64,000 nt of DNA from Microbacterium sp. 8M (GTDB taxonomy: Bacteria > Actinomycetota > Actinomycetes > Actinomycetales > Microbacteriaceae): positions 2,651,092 to 2,715,091 of the forward strand of contig NZ_LR733284.1 of the NCBI RefSeq assembly GCF_902506375.1, read 5' to 3'. The notes beneath the pieces were generated by a model. That model searched no databases. It was not told the DNA's origin and saw only the letters and a program-made list of their open reading frames with translations. The position numbers were made by a program, and so were the translations under genes. Positions within the stretch are counted from its first letter, which is position 1. Every line of letters begins with the position of its first letter. Positions 35,406-50,275 of this stretch are shown piece after piece.

Positions 35406-36199
35406 CACAGCTCCTTCAGCACATCGCGCTCGAGCGAGCGGAAGGTGAACAGTCCGAGAGCGAGGAACACCAGGGTGACGGCGGCGCCGATGATCACCGG
35501 CTCCGGCTGCCACTGCCCCGGGAACAGGCCGACGCGGTACAGCGTGAAGATGCCGGACAGCGGGTTGAGCGCGCCGAGGATGTGCAGCTGGTGCGGAAGG
35601 TCCTTGAAGCCGTAGATGACCGGCGAGACGTAGAACAGCGCACGCAGGATGAGCGCCGTGGTGCGCTCGAGATCCGTCCACAGCACGCACAGCGGCGCGA
35701 TCAGCAGACCGAGCCCGATCAGCAGCACGGTCTGCCAGAGCATCGCGACCGGGAACAGCAGCAGCGACCAGTTCGCCTGGGCGCCGGCGAAGACGGCGAA
35801 CAGGATCAGCACCGGGATCGCGAACGTGAACTCCAGCCCTTTGGTGAGGATGACGCGCACGACCCAGATCGACCGCGGGATCGCTGTGGAGCGGATCAGG
35901 CGGGCGTCCTTCTTGAAGGCGCGGGTGAAGTCGCCGACCGCCGTGTTGAACCACACCCAGGGCAGCAGCGCCGTGATGAGGAACACGATGTACGGCTGCT
36001 CGCCGACGTGCCCGCGGTGGAACACCTGAGTGAACACGAACCAGTAGATCGCGCTCATGACGAGCGGATCCAGCACCGACCACAGATAGCCGAGCACGCT
36101 CGTCGCGTAGCGGACCCGCAGGTCGCGGGCCGACAGCAGCCACAGCGAATGGAAGTAGCGCCGGGAGATCCCTCCGCCGCGCACCTCGGTCACCGTCAC
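35405..36199 (-). CDS. wzm: Polysaccharide ABC exporter, permease (Wzm/RfbD-like)
   Basis: 264 residues, six predicted helices in the ABC-2 (TagG/RfbD) arrangement: RDLRVRYATSVLGYLWSVLDPL coupling region at the N-terminus, then PYIVFLITALLPWVWFNTAVGDFTRAFK and further helices to the C-terminal LFTFRSLER. Moves a polyprenyl-linked glycan across the membrane with the Wzt subunit. The GTG start has TAGGAT exactly six bases upstream, a leaderless arrangement, so the pair has its own promoter and is not merely read through from glf. Confidence 0.9.
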   Translation of the reverse strand: MTVTEVRGGGISRRYFHSLWLLSARDLRVRYATSVLGYLWSVLDPLVMSAIYWFVFTQVFHRGHVGEQPYIVFLITALLPWVWFNTAVGDFTRAFKKDARLIRSTAIPRSIWVVRVILTKGLEFTFAIPVLILFAVFAGAQANWSLLLFPVAMLWQTVLLIGLGLLIAPLCVLWTDLERTTALILRALFYVSPVIYGFKDLPHQLHILGALNPLSGIFTLYRVGLFPGQWQPEPVIIGAAVTLVFLALGLFTFRSLERDVLKEL

Positions 36200-36205
36200 G
36201 ATGCG

Positions 36206-36211
36206 ATCCTA
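36206..36211 (-). promoter_or_regulatory. -10 box for leaderless wzm
   Basis: TAGGAT on the minus strand, six bases, then GTG at 36199. It lies between the glf stop and wzm. Confidence 0.6.
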
Positions 36212-36248
36212 TCGACGGGCCCCTGCGAACCCGCCTCGACGTGACCCG

Positions 36249-39547
<3,299 letters not shown>

Positions 39548-39598
39548 GGGGAGCGCGTCTCCTCACATGCGCCTTCGGGTGACGCAAACGAAGCAACA

Positions 39599-39604
39599 AG
39601 TTTA
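39599..39604 (-). promoter_or_regulatory. -10 box for the first acyltransferase/SGNH gene
   Basis: TAAACT on the minus strand, about 50 bases upstream of the ATG. The intervening leader carries GGAG. No obvious -35. Confidence 0.4.
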
Positions 39605-39647
39605 CACGGCGTCTGCGATTCCCTTTGAGTAGCTCCTTTGAGCCGCC

Positions 39648-41786
39648 TCAGGACGATGGAGGCAGTGCGGAATCCACGGCGCCACGGACGAGAGGATCGA
39701 GAAGACGGACGTACTCGAGGTTCAGGTGATCCGCGTCGAAATACACGGGGATACCTCCGACGGCCGCGTAACACAGGTTCGCGTCGCAGAACCGGTCTGT
39801 CAGGTCGAGCGCAGTGACGCCGCGGACGTCCCCTCGAGCAGCGGCGACAACCGGATCGGGAGGCTGCGCTGCGCTTCGCGGACGGGCGCATGACACCGGA
39901 TCCTCTTCGTTGAGGAGAAGACAGTCAGCGGGTCGAACCTCGACGTTGAGGGGTGGATCCGCCATCGCGAGCACGTGCGTGCCCCTCGCCGTCCACCGCT
40001 TCCAGTACGCCTGAAGCCCGGCGATGAACTGCTCATCGTGGCTGCGGCCGGAGCCGTCATCGACCAGCTGATGTCTGCTGGCCATCGCCGTGATCACCAG
40101 ATCAGGTCGTTCCTTCTCGATCTCGTCGGCCGCATCGTGAGACCAGGTCCGGCAGCGGTCTGTCTCGGCGGGACCCCATGCCGAGCGGAAGCCCTGGAAG
40201 GCGACATCGGCGATCGGGCAGCCGCCGAGATAGCTCGTCGTCAACCGCCAGTGGCGAGCCCGCGCGAGGTCGTAGATCGCGCCCTGCCACTGCTGCGCGT
40301 GGGAATCCCCGATCAGCCAGACCTCCTGAGGACTCTTCGCACCGCCGGAGAAATCGCACCTCATCGTCGTTCGGACATCGCCGTACTGCAGCGTCTTGTC
40401 CCAGTCGCACTCGGGAGGCGTGAAGAAGTACTCGTTCTTGTTGGTCATCACGGAGTAGTCGAGCGTGGTGAAGGCGCCCGCGCAGTGCGCCCCCGGCGCG
40501 AGCGCGGCCGGGCCTTTGCACGGTCCGCCGGTCACCGAGATCGGCGGACGATCCGCCTCCGCCCGCACGGCGTTGGCGATGACCATCGTCGCGGACAGCG
40601 CGCCGACGAGAGCCATCCCGAGCACCATGAAGAGCACGGGTCGGCGCACGGTGTCACGCCAGCCGGACCAGCGCTGCGCCGGCACCTCGATGAACCGGCG
40701 CGACAGGGCGGCAAGGACGAGTGCCCCGACGAAGACCAAGCATCGCGTGATGAAGGACAACTCCGAGCCGAGGACGAACGGCATGACGACCAAGAGGGGC
40801 CAGTGCCAGAGATACAGCGAATATGAGACGTCGCCGAGCCACTGCACAGGCCTCGACGCCGTGACCCTGTCGTGCCACTGACGATCGGCGCCCGTGCCGG
40901 CGGCGATCACGGCCGCCGTCCCGAGCGTCGGCAGGAGGGCGGCGAAGCCGGGAAAAGAAGTGGCACTGTTGTACGTGACGGCCGCGTAGACGATGGCGGC
41001 GAATCCCGCGGCTCCCAGGATGCCGCGAGCGACCGCGGACCACCGCCACCTCGACGCGAGGAGGGCGACGGCTCCACCCGCGGCGAACTCCCAGGCTCGA
41101 GTGAATGTGACGAAATAGGCCTGGTTGGGCGCGACCGCCGTGAACCACACGCTCGCGCCGAGGGACACGACGCCCACGACGGCGACCGCGAACAGCCAGC
41201 CCCTCGCCCGCGCGCGCCGATCGGCTCGGCCCGCAGGTCGACCACGAGCCGCTCGAGTCGCCGCCCACGTGGCAAGCAGCAGCAGCCACGGCCAGACCAG
41301 ATAGAACTGCTCCTCCACGGAGAGCGACCAGAAGTGCTGTGCCGCGCTGGCCGCGTCGTTCAGAGCGGAGTAGTTCACCGACATCGCAGACAGGAACCAG
41401 TTCTCGACGTAGGTGGCGCTCGCGAGGATCTCCCACCCGTTGCGCTCCCACCGCGGATAGGGCAGGAAGACGAAGACCAGAACCGCCGTCACCGCCAGGG
41501 CGAGGAATGCCGCAGGGAGCAGGCGCCGGATCCGACGGGCGTAGAACCTCGCCAGCCGCACTCTCCCCGTACGCGCGAGCTCGCCCGTCAGATGGCCGGT
41601 GATCAGGAATCCGGAGATCACGAAGAACACGTCGACGCCGACGTAACCGCCGCTCAGGCGGGTCGGCCAGACATGGTTGATGACGACCAGCAGGATCGCC
41701 AGCGCGCGCAGTGCCTGGATGTCGGTGCGGAACGCGGTGCGGGTGCGCGGCGCGCGCGCAGGTGCGGTCAACTGGTCGGTGCTCAT
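39648..41786 (-). CDS. Acyltransferase-3/SGNH fusion (OafA-like), second copy
   Basis: 712 residues with the same architecture as the neighbouring 687-residue protein but only moderate similarity: FRTDIQALRALAILLVVINHVW, GGYVGVDVFFVISGFLITGHL, SLSVEEQFYLVWPWLLL in the membrane half, and WLIGDSHAQQWQGAIYD plus FDADHLNLEYVRLLDPLV as the SGNH catalytic blocks. Starts with an ATGA overlap on rmlCD, so it belongs to the rmlA-rmlB-rmlCD operon. This suggests that it acylates a rhamnose-containing polymer. Substrate is inference. Confidence 0.9.
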   Translation of the reverse strand: MSTDQLTAPARAPRTRTAFRTDIQALRALAILLVVINHVWPTRLSGGYVGVDVFFVISGFLITGHLTGELARTGRVRLARFYARRIRRLLPAAFLALAVTAVLVFVFLPYPRWERNGWEILASATYVENWFLSAMSVNYSALNDAASAAQHFWSLSVEEQFYLVWPWLLLLATWAATRAARGRPAGRADRRARARGWLFAVAVVGVVSLGASVWFTAVAPNQAYFVTFTRAWEFAAGGAVALLASRWRWSAVARGILGAAGFAAIVYAAVTYNSATSFPGFAALLPTLGTAAVIAAGTGADRQWHDRVTASRPVQWLGDVSYSLYLWHWPLLVVMPFVLGSELSFITRCLVFVGALVLAALSRRFIEVPAQRWSGWRDTVRRPVLFMVLGMALVGALSATMVIANAVRAEADRPPISVTGGPCKGPAALAPGAHCAGAFTTLDYSVMTNKNEYFFTPPECDWDKTLQYGDVRTTMRCDFSGGAKSPQEVWLIGDSHAQQWQGAIYDLARARHWRLTTSYLGGCPIADVAFQGFRSAWGPAETDRCRTWSHDAADEIEKERPDLVITAMASRHQLVDDGSGRSHDEQFIAGLQAYWKRWTARGTHVLAMADPPLNVEVRPADCLLLNEEDPVSCARPRSAAQPPDPVVAAARGDVRGVTALDLTDRFCDANLCYAAVGGIPVYFDADHLNLEYVRLLDPLVRGAVDSALPPSS

Positions 41787-43194
41787 CCGCGGAGGTAGGT
41801 CAGCAGCATCGCGTCGGCGTCCCGGGGCGCGAATCCGGTCGCCTCGATCGACGCGGTGTCGAGCGCGCTGTAATGCGGGCGAGGCGCGACCGGACCCTGC
41901 GCCGATGCGAAGTAGTCTGCGGTCGCGACGTCGCGTATCCGGCCCTCGTCGTGTCCGAGCACGGAGAAGACCCGGCGGGCGATGTCAGCCCAGGACAGAA
42001 GCGGACCCGCATTCGAGATGTTGTAGGTGCCGTACGGCGCCTGGACGTTGAGGAGATGCGCGATCGCGCGAGCGATCTCCGAGGCGAACGTCAGGCGCCC
42101 GATCTGGTCTGACACGACAGCGGGATCCACGCCGCGCTCGGCGAGCGACGCCATGGTCCGCACGAAGTTCTTGCCCTCGCCGATCACCCACGACGTGCGC
42201 AGGATGTAGTGGCGTGGAGCGGTGGCCACCGCGATGTCGCCGGCGGCCTTGGACTGCCCGTAGACCCCGAGCGGTGCCAGGGCGTCGTCCTCCCGGTACG
42301 GGCGCTCGGCCGTGCCGTCGAACACGTAGTCGCTCGAGACATGCACGAGAGTGATGCCGTTCGCAGCGGCGATCCGCGCCAGGCGCGCCGGTCCCTCGGC
42401 GTTCGCAAGCCACGCGTCTCGACGGCCTTCCGGGGTCTCCGCGAGATCGACGGCTGTGTAGGCGGCAGCGTTGATGATGGTGCCGTAGTCGCGCCAGCGC
42501 CGGGCGTCGGCGAGGTCGGGCGCGCCGAGATCGAGGTCGGCACGGGAGGCGTATTCGATGTGTGCGGCGTCGCCGAGTTCGGCCCGCAGCGCCAGTCCCA
42601 GTTGGCCGTTGGCACCGACGACGAGGGTCTTGCGCGGCGCGATCGGGGTGACCTCCGCCAATCGCGGGTGGTTCTTGTCCTTCTCGGAGATCTCCACGTC
42701 GGCGAGCGGGATCGGCCAGTCGATCGCCGCGGTCTCATCGGCGAGGTTCAGGAACGAGTACGTCGCCTCGGGAGACCAGTGGTCGTTCACGAGATAGGTG
42801 TACGCGGTGTTCGGCTCGAGGGTCTGATACGAGTTGCCGACCCCGCGGGGCACGAAGATCGCGCGCGACGGATCCAGTTCCGTCGTGAAGACCGTCCCGA
42901 AGCTGTCGCCTTCGCGCAGGTCCACCCACGCGCCGAAGATCCGGCCCGTCGCCACGGAGACCCACTTGTCCCACGGCTCCGCGTGGATGCCGCGGGTGGT
43001 GCCGACGGCGTCGTTGAACGAGATGTTGTTCTGCACCGGCCCGAAGTCGGGAAGACCGAGCGTCGTCATCTTCTCGCGCTGCCAGTTCTCCTTGAACCAG
43101 CCGCGGGCATCGCCGTGCACCGGCAGCTCTAGGACGATCATCCCCGGGATCGGCGTCTCGACGACCTGGAGCTGCTTGCCGAACTCGACTGTCA

Positions 43195-43195
<1 letters not shown>
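41783..43195 (-). CDS. rmlCD: RmlC-RmlD fusion: dTDP-rhamnose 3,5-epimerase and reductase
   Basis: Last two steps of dTDP-L-rhamnose synthesis in one 470-residue polypeptide. RmlC cupin domain about 1-180 with the catalytic His71 (RGIHAEPWDKWV) and Tyr134 region (NTAYTYLVNDHWSP). RmlD SDR domain about 188-470 with VVGANGQLG (192-200), the catalytic Tyr in PLGVYGQSKAAGD and LRTSWVIGEGKNFV. RmlC-RmlD fusions are known in Corynebacteriales and Microbacteriaceae. The start at 43195 overlaps the rmlB stop by one base (TGATG); the 18 extra residues of the longer frame are not conserved in type. Confidence 0.93.
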
Positions 43196-45062
<1,867 letters not shown>

Positions 45063-45113
45063 CCGTCAATCGTGCCACAGCGCGGCTTCGGGCTTTCCGA
45101 GGCATCGCGGGGC

Positions 45114-45143
45114 ACTCTACAAAACAGTCGTCACCAGGCACAA
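45114..45143 (-). promoter_or_regulatory. Promoter of the rml operon
   Basis: Minus strand TTGTGC (45138-45143), 18 bases, TAGAGT (45114-45119). The leader would be about 45 bases. The -35 almost touches a plus-strand TAGACT (45144-45149) in front of the LGFP gene. Confidence 0.45.
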
Positions 45144-45150
45144 TAGACTC

Positions 45151-47850
45151 GTGCGCCCCATCCGACACTTCCGTTCGCGCTGGTTCGCCGCGCTCGCCGC
45201 AGCCCTCACCGTCGCCGGCCTGATCGCGGCCGTTCCGGTCGCCAGCTCCGCGGAGACGTCGACGTCGCACGCCGTTCTTCCGTCAGCGATCCGCCCCGCC
45301 GCGGACCTGTCACAGTTCCACGCGGGGAACATCATCTCCGACGCCGTGTTCACCAACTCGGCCACGATGACGGCCGCACAGGTGCAGTCGTTCCTGCAGA
45401 GCAAGGTGTCGTCATGCCGTTCCGGCTACACGTGCCTCAAGGACTTCCGCCAGGACACCCCGAACAAGGGCGCCGACCGATACTGCAACGGATACTCCGG
45501 CTCCGGCGGCGAGCTCGCCTCGACCATCATCGTCAAGGTCGCCCAATCCTGCGGGATCAACCCCCAGGTGCTCGTGGTGATGCTGCAGAAGGAGCAGGGC
45601 CTCGTCACCGACACCTGGCCCGTCGGGGGCCAGTACGCGGCGGCCATGGGCCAGGCCTGTCCGGACACGGCGCCTTGCGATCCGAGCTACGCGGGCTTCT
45701 TCGCCCAGGTCTACGGCGGCGCTCGGCAGATGAAGATCTACCTGGAGGGCGTGTACTTCACGTGGTACGCGCCCGGACGCACCTGGAACATCCTCTACAA
45801 CCCCAACACCGGGTGTGGCTCTTCCCCGGTGTACATCGAGAACGCGGCGACCTCTGCGCTGTACTACTACACGCCGTACCAGCCCAACGCCGCCGCGCTC
45901 GCCGCCGGCTACGGTATCGGCGACAGCTGCTCGGCGTACGGCAACCGCAACTTCTACAACTACTTCACCGACTGGTTCGGCAGCACTCAGGGGTTCGCCG
46001 TGGTCGGCTCGATCTACGACACCTGGGCCGCCAACGGCGGAGGATCGGGATGGATCGGGAACCCCACGTCGGCGATGCGAGGCTACGGGGGCGCAGGCTG
46101 GTCGCAGACGTTCACGAATGCGGACATCTACGTGCAGGCCGGCCAGCCGGGGTACATCGTGTCGGGGCCGATCCGCACCGAGTACACGTACGTCGCCGGC
46201 GTCGCCAGCGGCCTGGGCTGGCCGACCAGCAACCGGGTGCCGGTCAACGGCGGCGCCTACCAGAACTTCACCGGCGGCAGGATCTACGAGCGCTCCGACG
46301 GCCGGGCCTACGCGATCGCCGCGCCGATGTTCGCCCTGCACGAGTCGGTCGGGAACATCTTCGGCGCCTACGGGTGGCCATCGAGCCGGGCGTACGTGGT
46401 GACCGGAGGTGCTGCGCAGAACTTCGACGGCGGCACGTTCTATCAGTCCGGCAACAGCGCGGTTGCCCTGCCGAGCACGTGGGTGGGCTGGTACAACACC
46501 GTCGGCGGGCCGAACGCGGGCTACGGACTCCCGGTGTCCGGTGTGACTGCCGCGGGCAGCGGGCAGACGAAGGTCCTGCTCTCGAAGGCTGTCGCGTACC
46601 GCACGACGACTTCTGTGACGGTCGTGTCGGCTCCGATGTTCGCGCCGTATGCGGCGCAGAGCTACGAGTCGGGTCCGCTCGGCAGGCCCCTCGGTGCGGC
46701 GGCGTCGTTGAACGGCGGCTCCTCGCAGGCGTTCGAGCACGGGACGATCTTCGCGTCCGCGTTCGGGGCCTACGCCGTCAGTGCATTGTCTTCGGCGCTC
46801 ACCACCGCAGGTGGCGTGGGTGTCGTGGGCTTCCCGCGCGAGGACGCCAAGGGCAGCGGGACGACGTTCTCCCAGAGGTTCGACACGGTGACGCTCACCA
46901 CAGGGAAGGGCGGAGCGCAGATCGTACGAGGTGCGATCCGGAACGCGTACGACGGCGCGGGGGGTGCGGCCGGCTCGCTGGGCGCTGCCACGGGTCCGGA
47001 ACGCGCCGTCGGAAACGGCTTCGTCCAGGACTTCGACGGAGGGCGGATCATCTGCACGCCGTCGGTGCTCGCGGTCATCCCCGCATCGATGACGACCGTG
47101 TGGGACTCGTTGGGCGGACCCACCGGACGCCTCGGCTGGCCGATTTCGGCCCCCCTGACGACGAACGGCGTGCGCCAGCTTCCGTTCGCCTCTGGCATGA
47201 TCGCCTCGGGCACGTCGGGGACTGCCTATCCGATCATCGGTCTGACGTATTCCACGTTCCGTATCGCGGGCGGGACGGATGTGCTCGGCGCGCCCACGGC
47301 TGCTGAAGCAGAAAGTGCAGCCGGATTCCAGCAGACGTTCGAACGCGGCGCTGTATTCGTACCCCGGATCGGACAGGCTTCCGCTGTAGCCAATGCCGAG
47401 TACACGGAGTACATGCGGGTCGGCGGGCCCAGTGCGATGGGCTTCGCCATCGGACCGTCGGCCCCGCTCGGGTCGGGAAAGATGCAGCCCTTCCAATCCG
47501 GAACGATCGGCACCAAGAACGGTGCTGCTTTCGCAGTCCGCGGAACGACCGCGACCACGTTCGCCAACAATGGCGGCTACACCGGTCCCCTCGGCTACCC
47601 CGTCGGCGTGGAGACCAAGGTCTCCACCGGCTACGTGCAGGCCTTCGAAGGCGGGCAGACCTACGTCTCGCCCTACGCACTCGCCGTGACCCGCGGTGTG
47701 CTCGGCCGCGAGTACGCGATTCGGGGCGGCCCCACAGGGGCCCTGGGCTGGCCGCTCGCCAACGAGACGTCCGATGGCCTCACGTGGCAACAGCGGTTCC
47801 AGAACGGGACCATCGTGCTGTACAGGGATGGCACCGTCGTCGTGAGGTGA
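45151..47850 (+). CDS. Secreted LGFP-repeat cell-wall protein with lytic-enzyme-like N-domain
   Basis: 899 residues, exported. A signal peptide (FRSRWFAALAAALTVAGLIAAV..., cleavage near ASSAETS) is followed by a Cys-containing domain about 45-290 with GINPQVLVVMLQKEQGLV (a Glu placed as in lysozyme/transglycosylase-like glycosidases) and paired Cys. Then come roughly eleven LGFP repeats of about 50 residues (forms such as GLGWPTSNRV, GRLGWPISAPL, GALGWPLANETSDG with QxFxxGxIY). LGFP modules bind the cell-wall polysaccharide. The GTG at 45151 is the only start before the signal; TAGACT ends one base before it, so the real transcript start is uncertain. Confidence 0.82.
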   Translation: MRPIRHFRSRWFAALAAALTVAGLIAAVPVASSAETSTSHAVLPSAIRPAADLSQFHAGNIISDAVFTNSATMTAAQVQSFLQSKVSSCRSGYTCLKDFRQDTPNKGADRYCNGYSGSGGELASTIIVKVAQSCGINPQVLVVMLQKEQGLVTDTWPVGGQYAAAMGQACPDTAPCDPSYAGFFAQVYGGARQMKIYLEGVYFTWYAPGRTWNILYNPNTGCGSSPVYIENAATSALYYYTPYQPNAAALAAGYGIGDSCSAYGNRNFYNYFTDWFGSTQGFAVVGSIYDTWAANGGGSGWIGNPTSAMRGYGGAGWSQTFTNADIYVQAGQPGYIVSGPIRTEYTYVAGVASGLGWPTSNRVPVNGGAYQNFTGGRIYERSDGRAYAIAAPMFALHESVGNIFGAYGWPSSRAYVVTGGAAQNFDGGTFYQSGNSAVALPSTWVGWYNTVGGPNAGYGLPVSGVTAAGSGQTKVLLSKAVAYRTTTSVTVVSAPMFAPYAAQSYESGPLGRPLGAAASLNGGSSQAFEHGTIFASAFGAYAVSALSSALTTAGGVGVVGFPREDAKGSGTTFSQRFDTVTLTTGKGGAQIVRGAIRNAYDGAGGAAGSLGAATGPERAVGNGFVQDFDGGRIICTPSVLAVIPASMTTVWDSLGGPTGRLGWPISAPLTTNGVRQLPFASGMIASGTSGTAYPIIGLTYSTFRIAGGTDVLGAPTAAEAESAAGFQQTFERGAVFVPRIGQASAVANAEYTEYMRVGGPSAMGFAIGPSAPLGSGKMQPFQSGTIGTKNGAAFAVRGTTATTFANNGGYTGPLGYPVGVETKVSTGYVQAFEGGQTYVSPYALAVTRGVLGREYAIRGGPTGALGWPLANETSDGLTWQQRFQNGTIVLYRDGTVVVR

Positions 47851-47875
47851 CGCGGGGCGCCCTGAAGCTCCCGGA

Positions 47876-47881
47876 TAGACT
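47876..47881 (+). promoter_or_regulatory. -10 box for the GT2-DUF2304-flippase operon
   Basis: TAGACT nine bases before the ATG at 47891, giving a leader of two or three bases. No ribosome site. Confidence 0.5.
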
Positions 47882-47890
47882 GGGACCACT

Positions 47891-48628
47891 ATGACGCAGA
47901 CCCCCGACACGGTGCTCGTGATCGTGCCGGCCTGGAACGAGGAGCGCAACGTCGGCAACACCGTGCGCGAGATCCTCGGCACCGGCCGCGACTACCATGT
48001 TGCGGTGATCGACGACGGATCCGCCGACGACACCGCCAAGGTCGCCAGGGAGGCCGGAGCGACCGTGCTCACGCTTCCGTTCAACCTCGGCGTCGGCGGG
48101 GCGATGCGCACCGGCTTCACCTACGCGCAGCGCAAGGGCTACCGCCGCGCGATCCAGGTCGACGCGGACGGTCAGCACAACCCGGCCGACATCGAGAAGG
48201 TGCTTCGCGGCCTCGAGTCCGCGGACATCTCGATCGGCGCGCGCTTCAGCGACGTCGGAGACTACAAGGTGCGAGGACCGCGTCGCTGGGCGATGGTCGT
48301 GCTCGCGTCGATCGTCTCACGCGTGGCGCACACGCGTCTGACCGACGTGACCAGCGGATTCCGCGCTGCGAACGCCCGAGCCATCGATCAGTACGTGAGC
48401 TACTACCCCGCCGAGTATCTCGGTGACACGTTGGACTCGCTCGTCGTCGCCTGTCACGCCGGTCTCACCGTCACTCAGATTCCCGTGGCCATGCGGCCGC
48501 GCATGCACGGCACGCCGAGCCAAGGAGCGTTCGGCTCGACGGTCTACCTCGCCCGCTCCGTGCTGGCCCTGGGCCTCGCTCTTCTGCGTCGCCCGCGCGG
48601 AGCACGACCGACGGAGGGCGCCGCATGA
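47891..48628 (+). CDS. GT2 glycosyltransferase, dolichyl-phosphate-mannose-synthase-like
   Basis: 245 residues. GT-A fold with LVIVPAWNEERNVGNTVREIL, VIDDGSADDTAKVAREAG, NLGVGGAMRTGFTYA, metal site in QVDADGQHNPADI, and TSGFRAANARAI. This subfamily transfers a sugar to polyprenyl phosphate and has no membrane helices itself. The coupled DUF2304 membrane protein downstream (ATGA) is the usual partner in polysaccharide loci. Donor sugar not predictable. Confidence 0.87.
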   Translation: MTQTPDTVLVIVPAWNEERNVGNTVREILGTGRDYHVAVIDDGSADDTAKVAREAGATVLTLPFNLGVGGAMRTGFTYAQRKGYRRAIQVDADGQHNPADIEKVLRGLESADISIGARFSDVGDYKVRGPRRWAMVVLASIVSRVAHTRLTDVTSGFRAANARAIDQYVSYYPAEYLGDTLDSLVVACHAGLTVTQIPVAMRPRMHGTPSQGAFGSTVYLARSVLALGLALLRRPRGARPTEGAA

Positions 48629-49026
48629 TCGCCGTCACCGGGATCGTCCTCGCGATCGTCATGCTCATCGTCGTCGTGGCCATGCTCCTGACCCGGCGCC
48701 TGCGGGAGAAGTACGCCGCGCTGTGGATCGTGATCAGCCTTGCGATCCTCGTCTTGGGGATCTTCCCTCAGCTGCTGCAGGCGATGACCTCGCTGTTCGG
48801 CGTGGTGCTTCCGGCGAATCTGCTGTTCGCGCTCGCGATTCTGCTGCTGCTCGGCGTGGCGCTGCACCTGTCCTGGGAGCTCTCCCAGGCGGAGGAGGAG
48901 ATCCGCAGGACCGCGGAGGAGATCGCGATCCTGCGCGCAGATCACGACGAGCTGTCGCAGCGCATGACGCGGCTGGAGTCCGAGTCATCGCGCGGATCGG
49001 ATGCCGGCGTCGCCTCCGATGAGTGA
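48625..49026 (+). CDS. DUF2304 membrane protein
   Basis: 133 residues: three hydrophobic helices (about 1-22, 31-50, 58-85) with the family signature LREKYAALWIVISLAIL and a C-terminal coiled coil (about 88-122, LSQAEEEIRRTAEEIAILRADH). DUF2304 proteins accompany GT2 enzymes of the polyprenyl-phosphate type and are thought to anchor them at the membrane. ATGA overlap upstream; eight-base overlap with the flippase gene downstream. Confidence 0.88.
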   Translation: MIAVTGIVLAIVMLIVVVAMLLTRRLREKYAALWIVISLAILVLGIFPQLLQAMTSLFGVVLPANLLFALAILLLLGVALHLSWELSQAEEEIRRTAEEIAILRADHDELSQRMTRLESESSRGSDAGVASDE

Positions 49027-50275
49027 GCCAAGCCCGGCGCGGGTGCACTCGGGGAGCGGGTTGCGAGCCATCCTGCTCGCCACCGCAGTCGCGGGCGGGA
49101 TCGGCTATCTGATCCAGGCGGTCGTACCGCGCCTGGTCTCGCACGAGACCTACCTGACGTTCCAGACGTTCTGGTCCTCGACCTACCTCGTGGTCTCCTG
49201 CCTCGCCGGACTGCAGCAGGAGCTGACCCGCGCGTCACGCGCGGGGCCCGACGGTTCCGGCCATCGCACCTGGCGGGCTTTCGCGCTCATCGCGGCGGTC
49301 ACGTCAGCCGTCGTGGTCGCCGTCCTGTTCGGACTGATCGGGCCGCACGTGTTCCCTGCAGACACGGCGTCCCTCGTCGCCGCGATCGCCCTCGCCGCCT
49401 TGGGCTACGGCCTCATCGCCGCCGTCAGCGGCGCGATGTACGGGGTCCAGGACTGGACGGGTGTCGGCGGGATGACGATCGGCGATTCGGTGCTGCGCGC
49501 GATCGCGATCGCGCTGGCGCTGTGCGCGGGCGGAAGCGCGATCCTGCTGGCCTGGGCCGTGGCCGTCCCCTTCCTCGTGGCGGCCATCGCCATCTGGCTA
49601 TGGCGGGGGCGACGGATCGCCGCACACCTGCAACTCGACGTAGGGATGTCCGCGCTCTTCCGGAACACCGCAGCGACCCTGTTGGCGTCGCTGGCCACGG
49701 GCGCTCTGATCAGCGGCCTCCCCCTGCTGCTGCGCGCCTTCGCCGCCGATGCGGGCACGGGCCTGCTCGCTTCGGTCATCCTCGCGATCTCGCTCACGCG
49801 GGCGCCCCTGGTCGTCCCGCTGGTGGCACTCCAGGGCTATCTGCTCGTGCGGTTCCGCGACGCCCGCGGTCATGTCGGCATCGTCCTGCGGTGGGTCGTC
49901 GCGCTGCTGGCGCTCATCGCAGCGCTCGCCGGCCTCGCCGCCTGGCTGGGACCTCTCGTCCTCGCCTGGCTGTATCCCGACTACGTCGCACTCGACGGCG
50001 GCGTGCTCGCTGCGATCGTCGCCAGCGCCGGCCTGACCGGCATCCTGTGCCTGACCGGACCCGCAGTGCTCGCCGCACACCGGCATCGCTGGTACGTCGC
50101 GGGCTGGCTGGTCAGCGCCTGCCTGACGGTATTGATCCTGCTGGCCCCTTGGGAACCGCTCCCCCGGATCCTGTTGGCGTTGACGGTGGCGCCGGTCATC
50201 GGTGGCATCGTTCACGTCATCGAGCTGGCGCGCATCGGGACCGCTCAGGAAGCCGGCGTCACGAGCGAGAGGTGA
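49019..50275 (+). CDS. Polysaccharide flippase-like (MATE/Wzx fold) membrane protein
   Basis: 418 residues, about 12 hydrophobic helices arranged as in the PST/MOP flippase family (ILLATAVAGGIGYLIQAVVPRL first helix; LLASLATGALISGLPLLLRAF mid-protein). It would flip a lipid-linked oligosaccharide, the third gene of a GT2-DUF2304-flippase operon. The ATG at 49019 is used; the frame opens a little earlier at 49001 inside DUF2304. It overlaps the 3' end of the convergent GT4 gene by 17 bases. Sequence motifs for this family are weak, so the name rests on topology and context. Confidence 0.75.
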   Translation: MSEPSPARVHSGSGLRAILLATAVAGGIGYLIQAVVPRLVSHETYLTFQTFWSSTYLVVSCLAGLQQELTRASRAGPDGSGHRTWRAFALIAAVTSAVVVAVLFGLIGPHVFPADTASLVAAIALAALGYGLIAAVSGAMYGVQDWTGVGGMTIGDSVLRAIAIALALCAGGSAILLAWAVAVPFLVAAIAIWLWRGRRIAAHLQLDVGMSALFRNTAATLLASLATGALISGLPLLLRAFAADAGTGLLASVILAISLTRAPLVVPLVALQGYLLVRFRDARGHVGIVLRWVVALLALIAALAGLAAWLGPLVLAWLYPDYVALDGGVLAAIVASAGLTGILCLTGPAVLAAHRHRWYVAGWLVSACLTVLILLAPWEPLPRILLALTVAPVIGGIVHVIELARIGTAQEAGVTSER

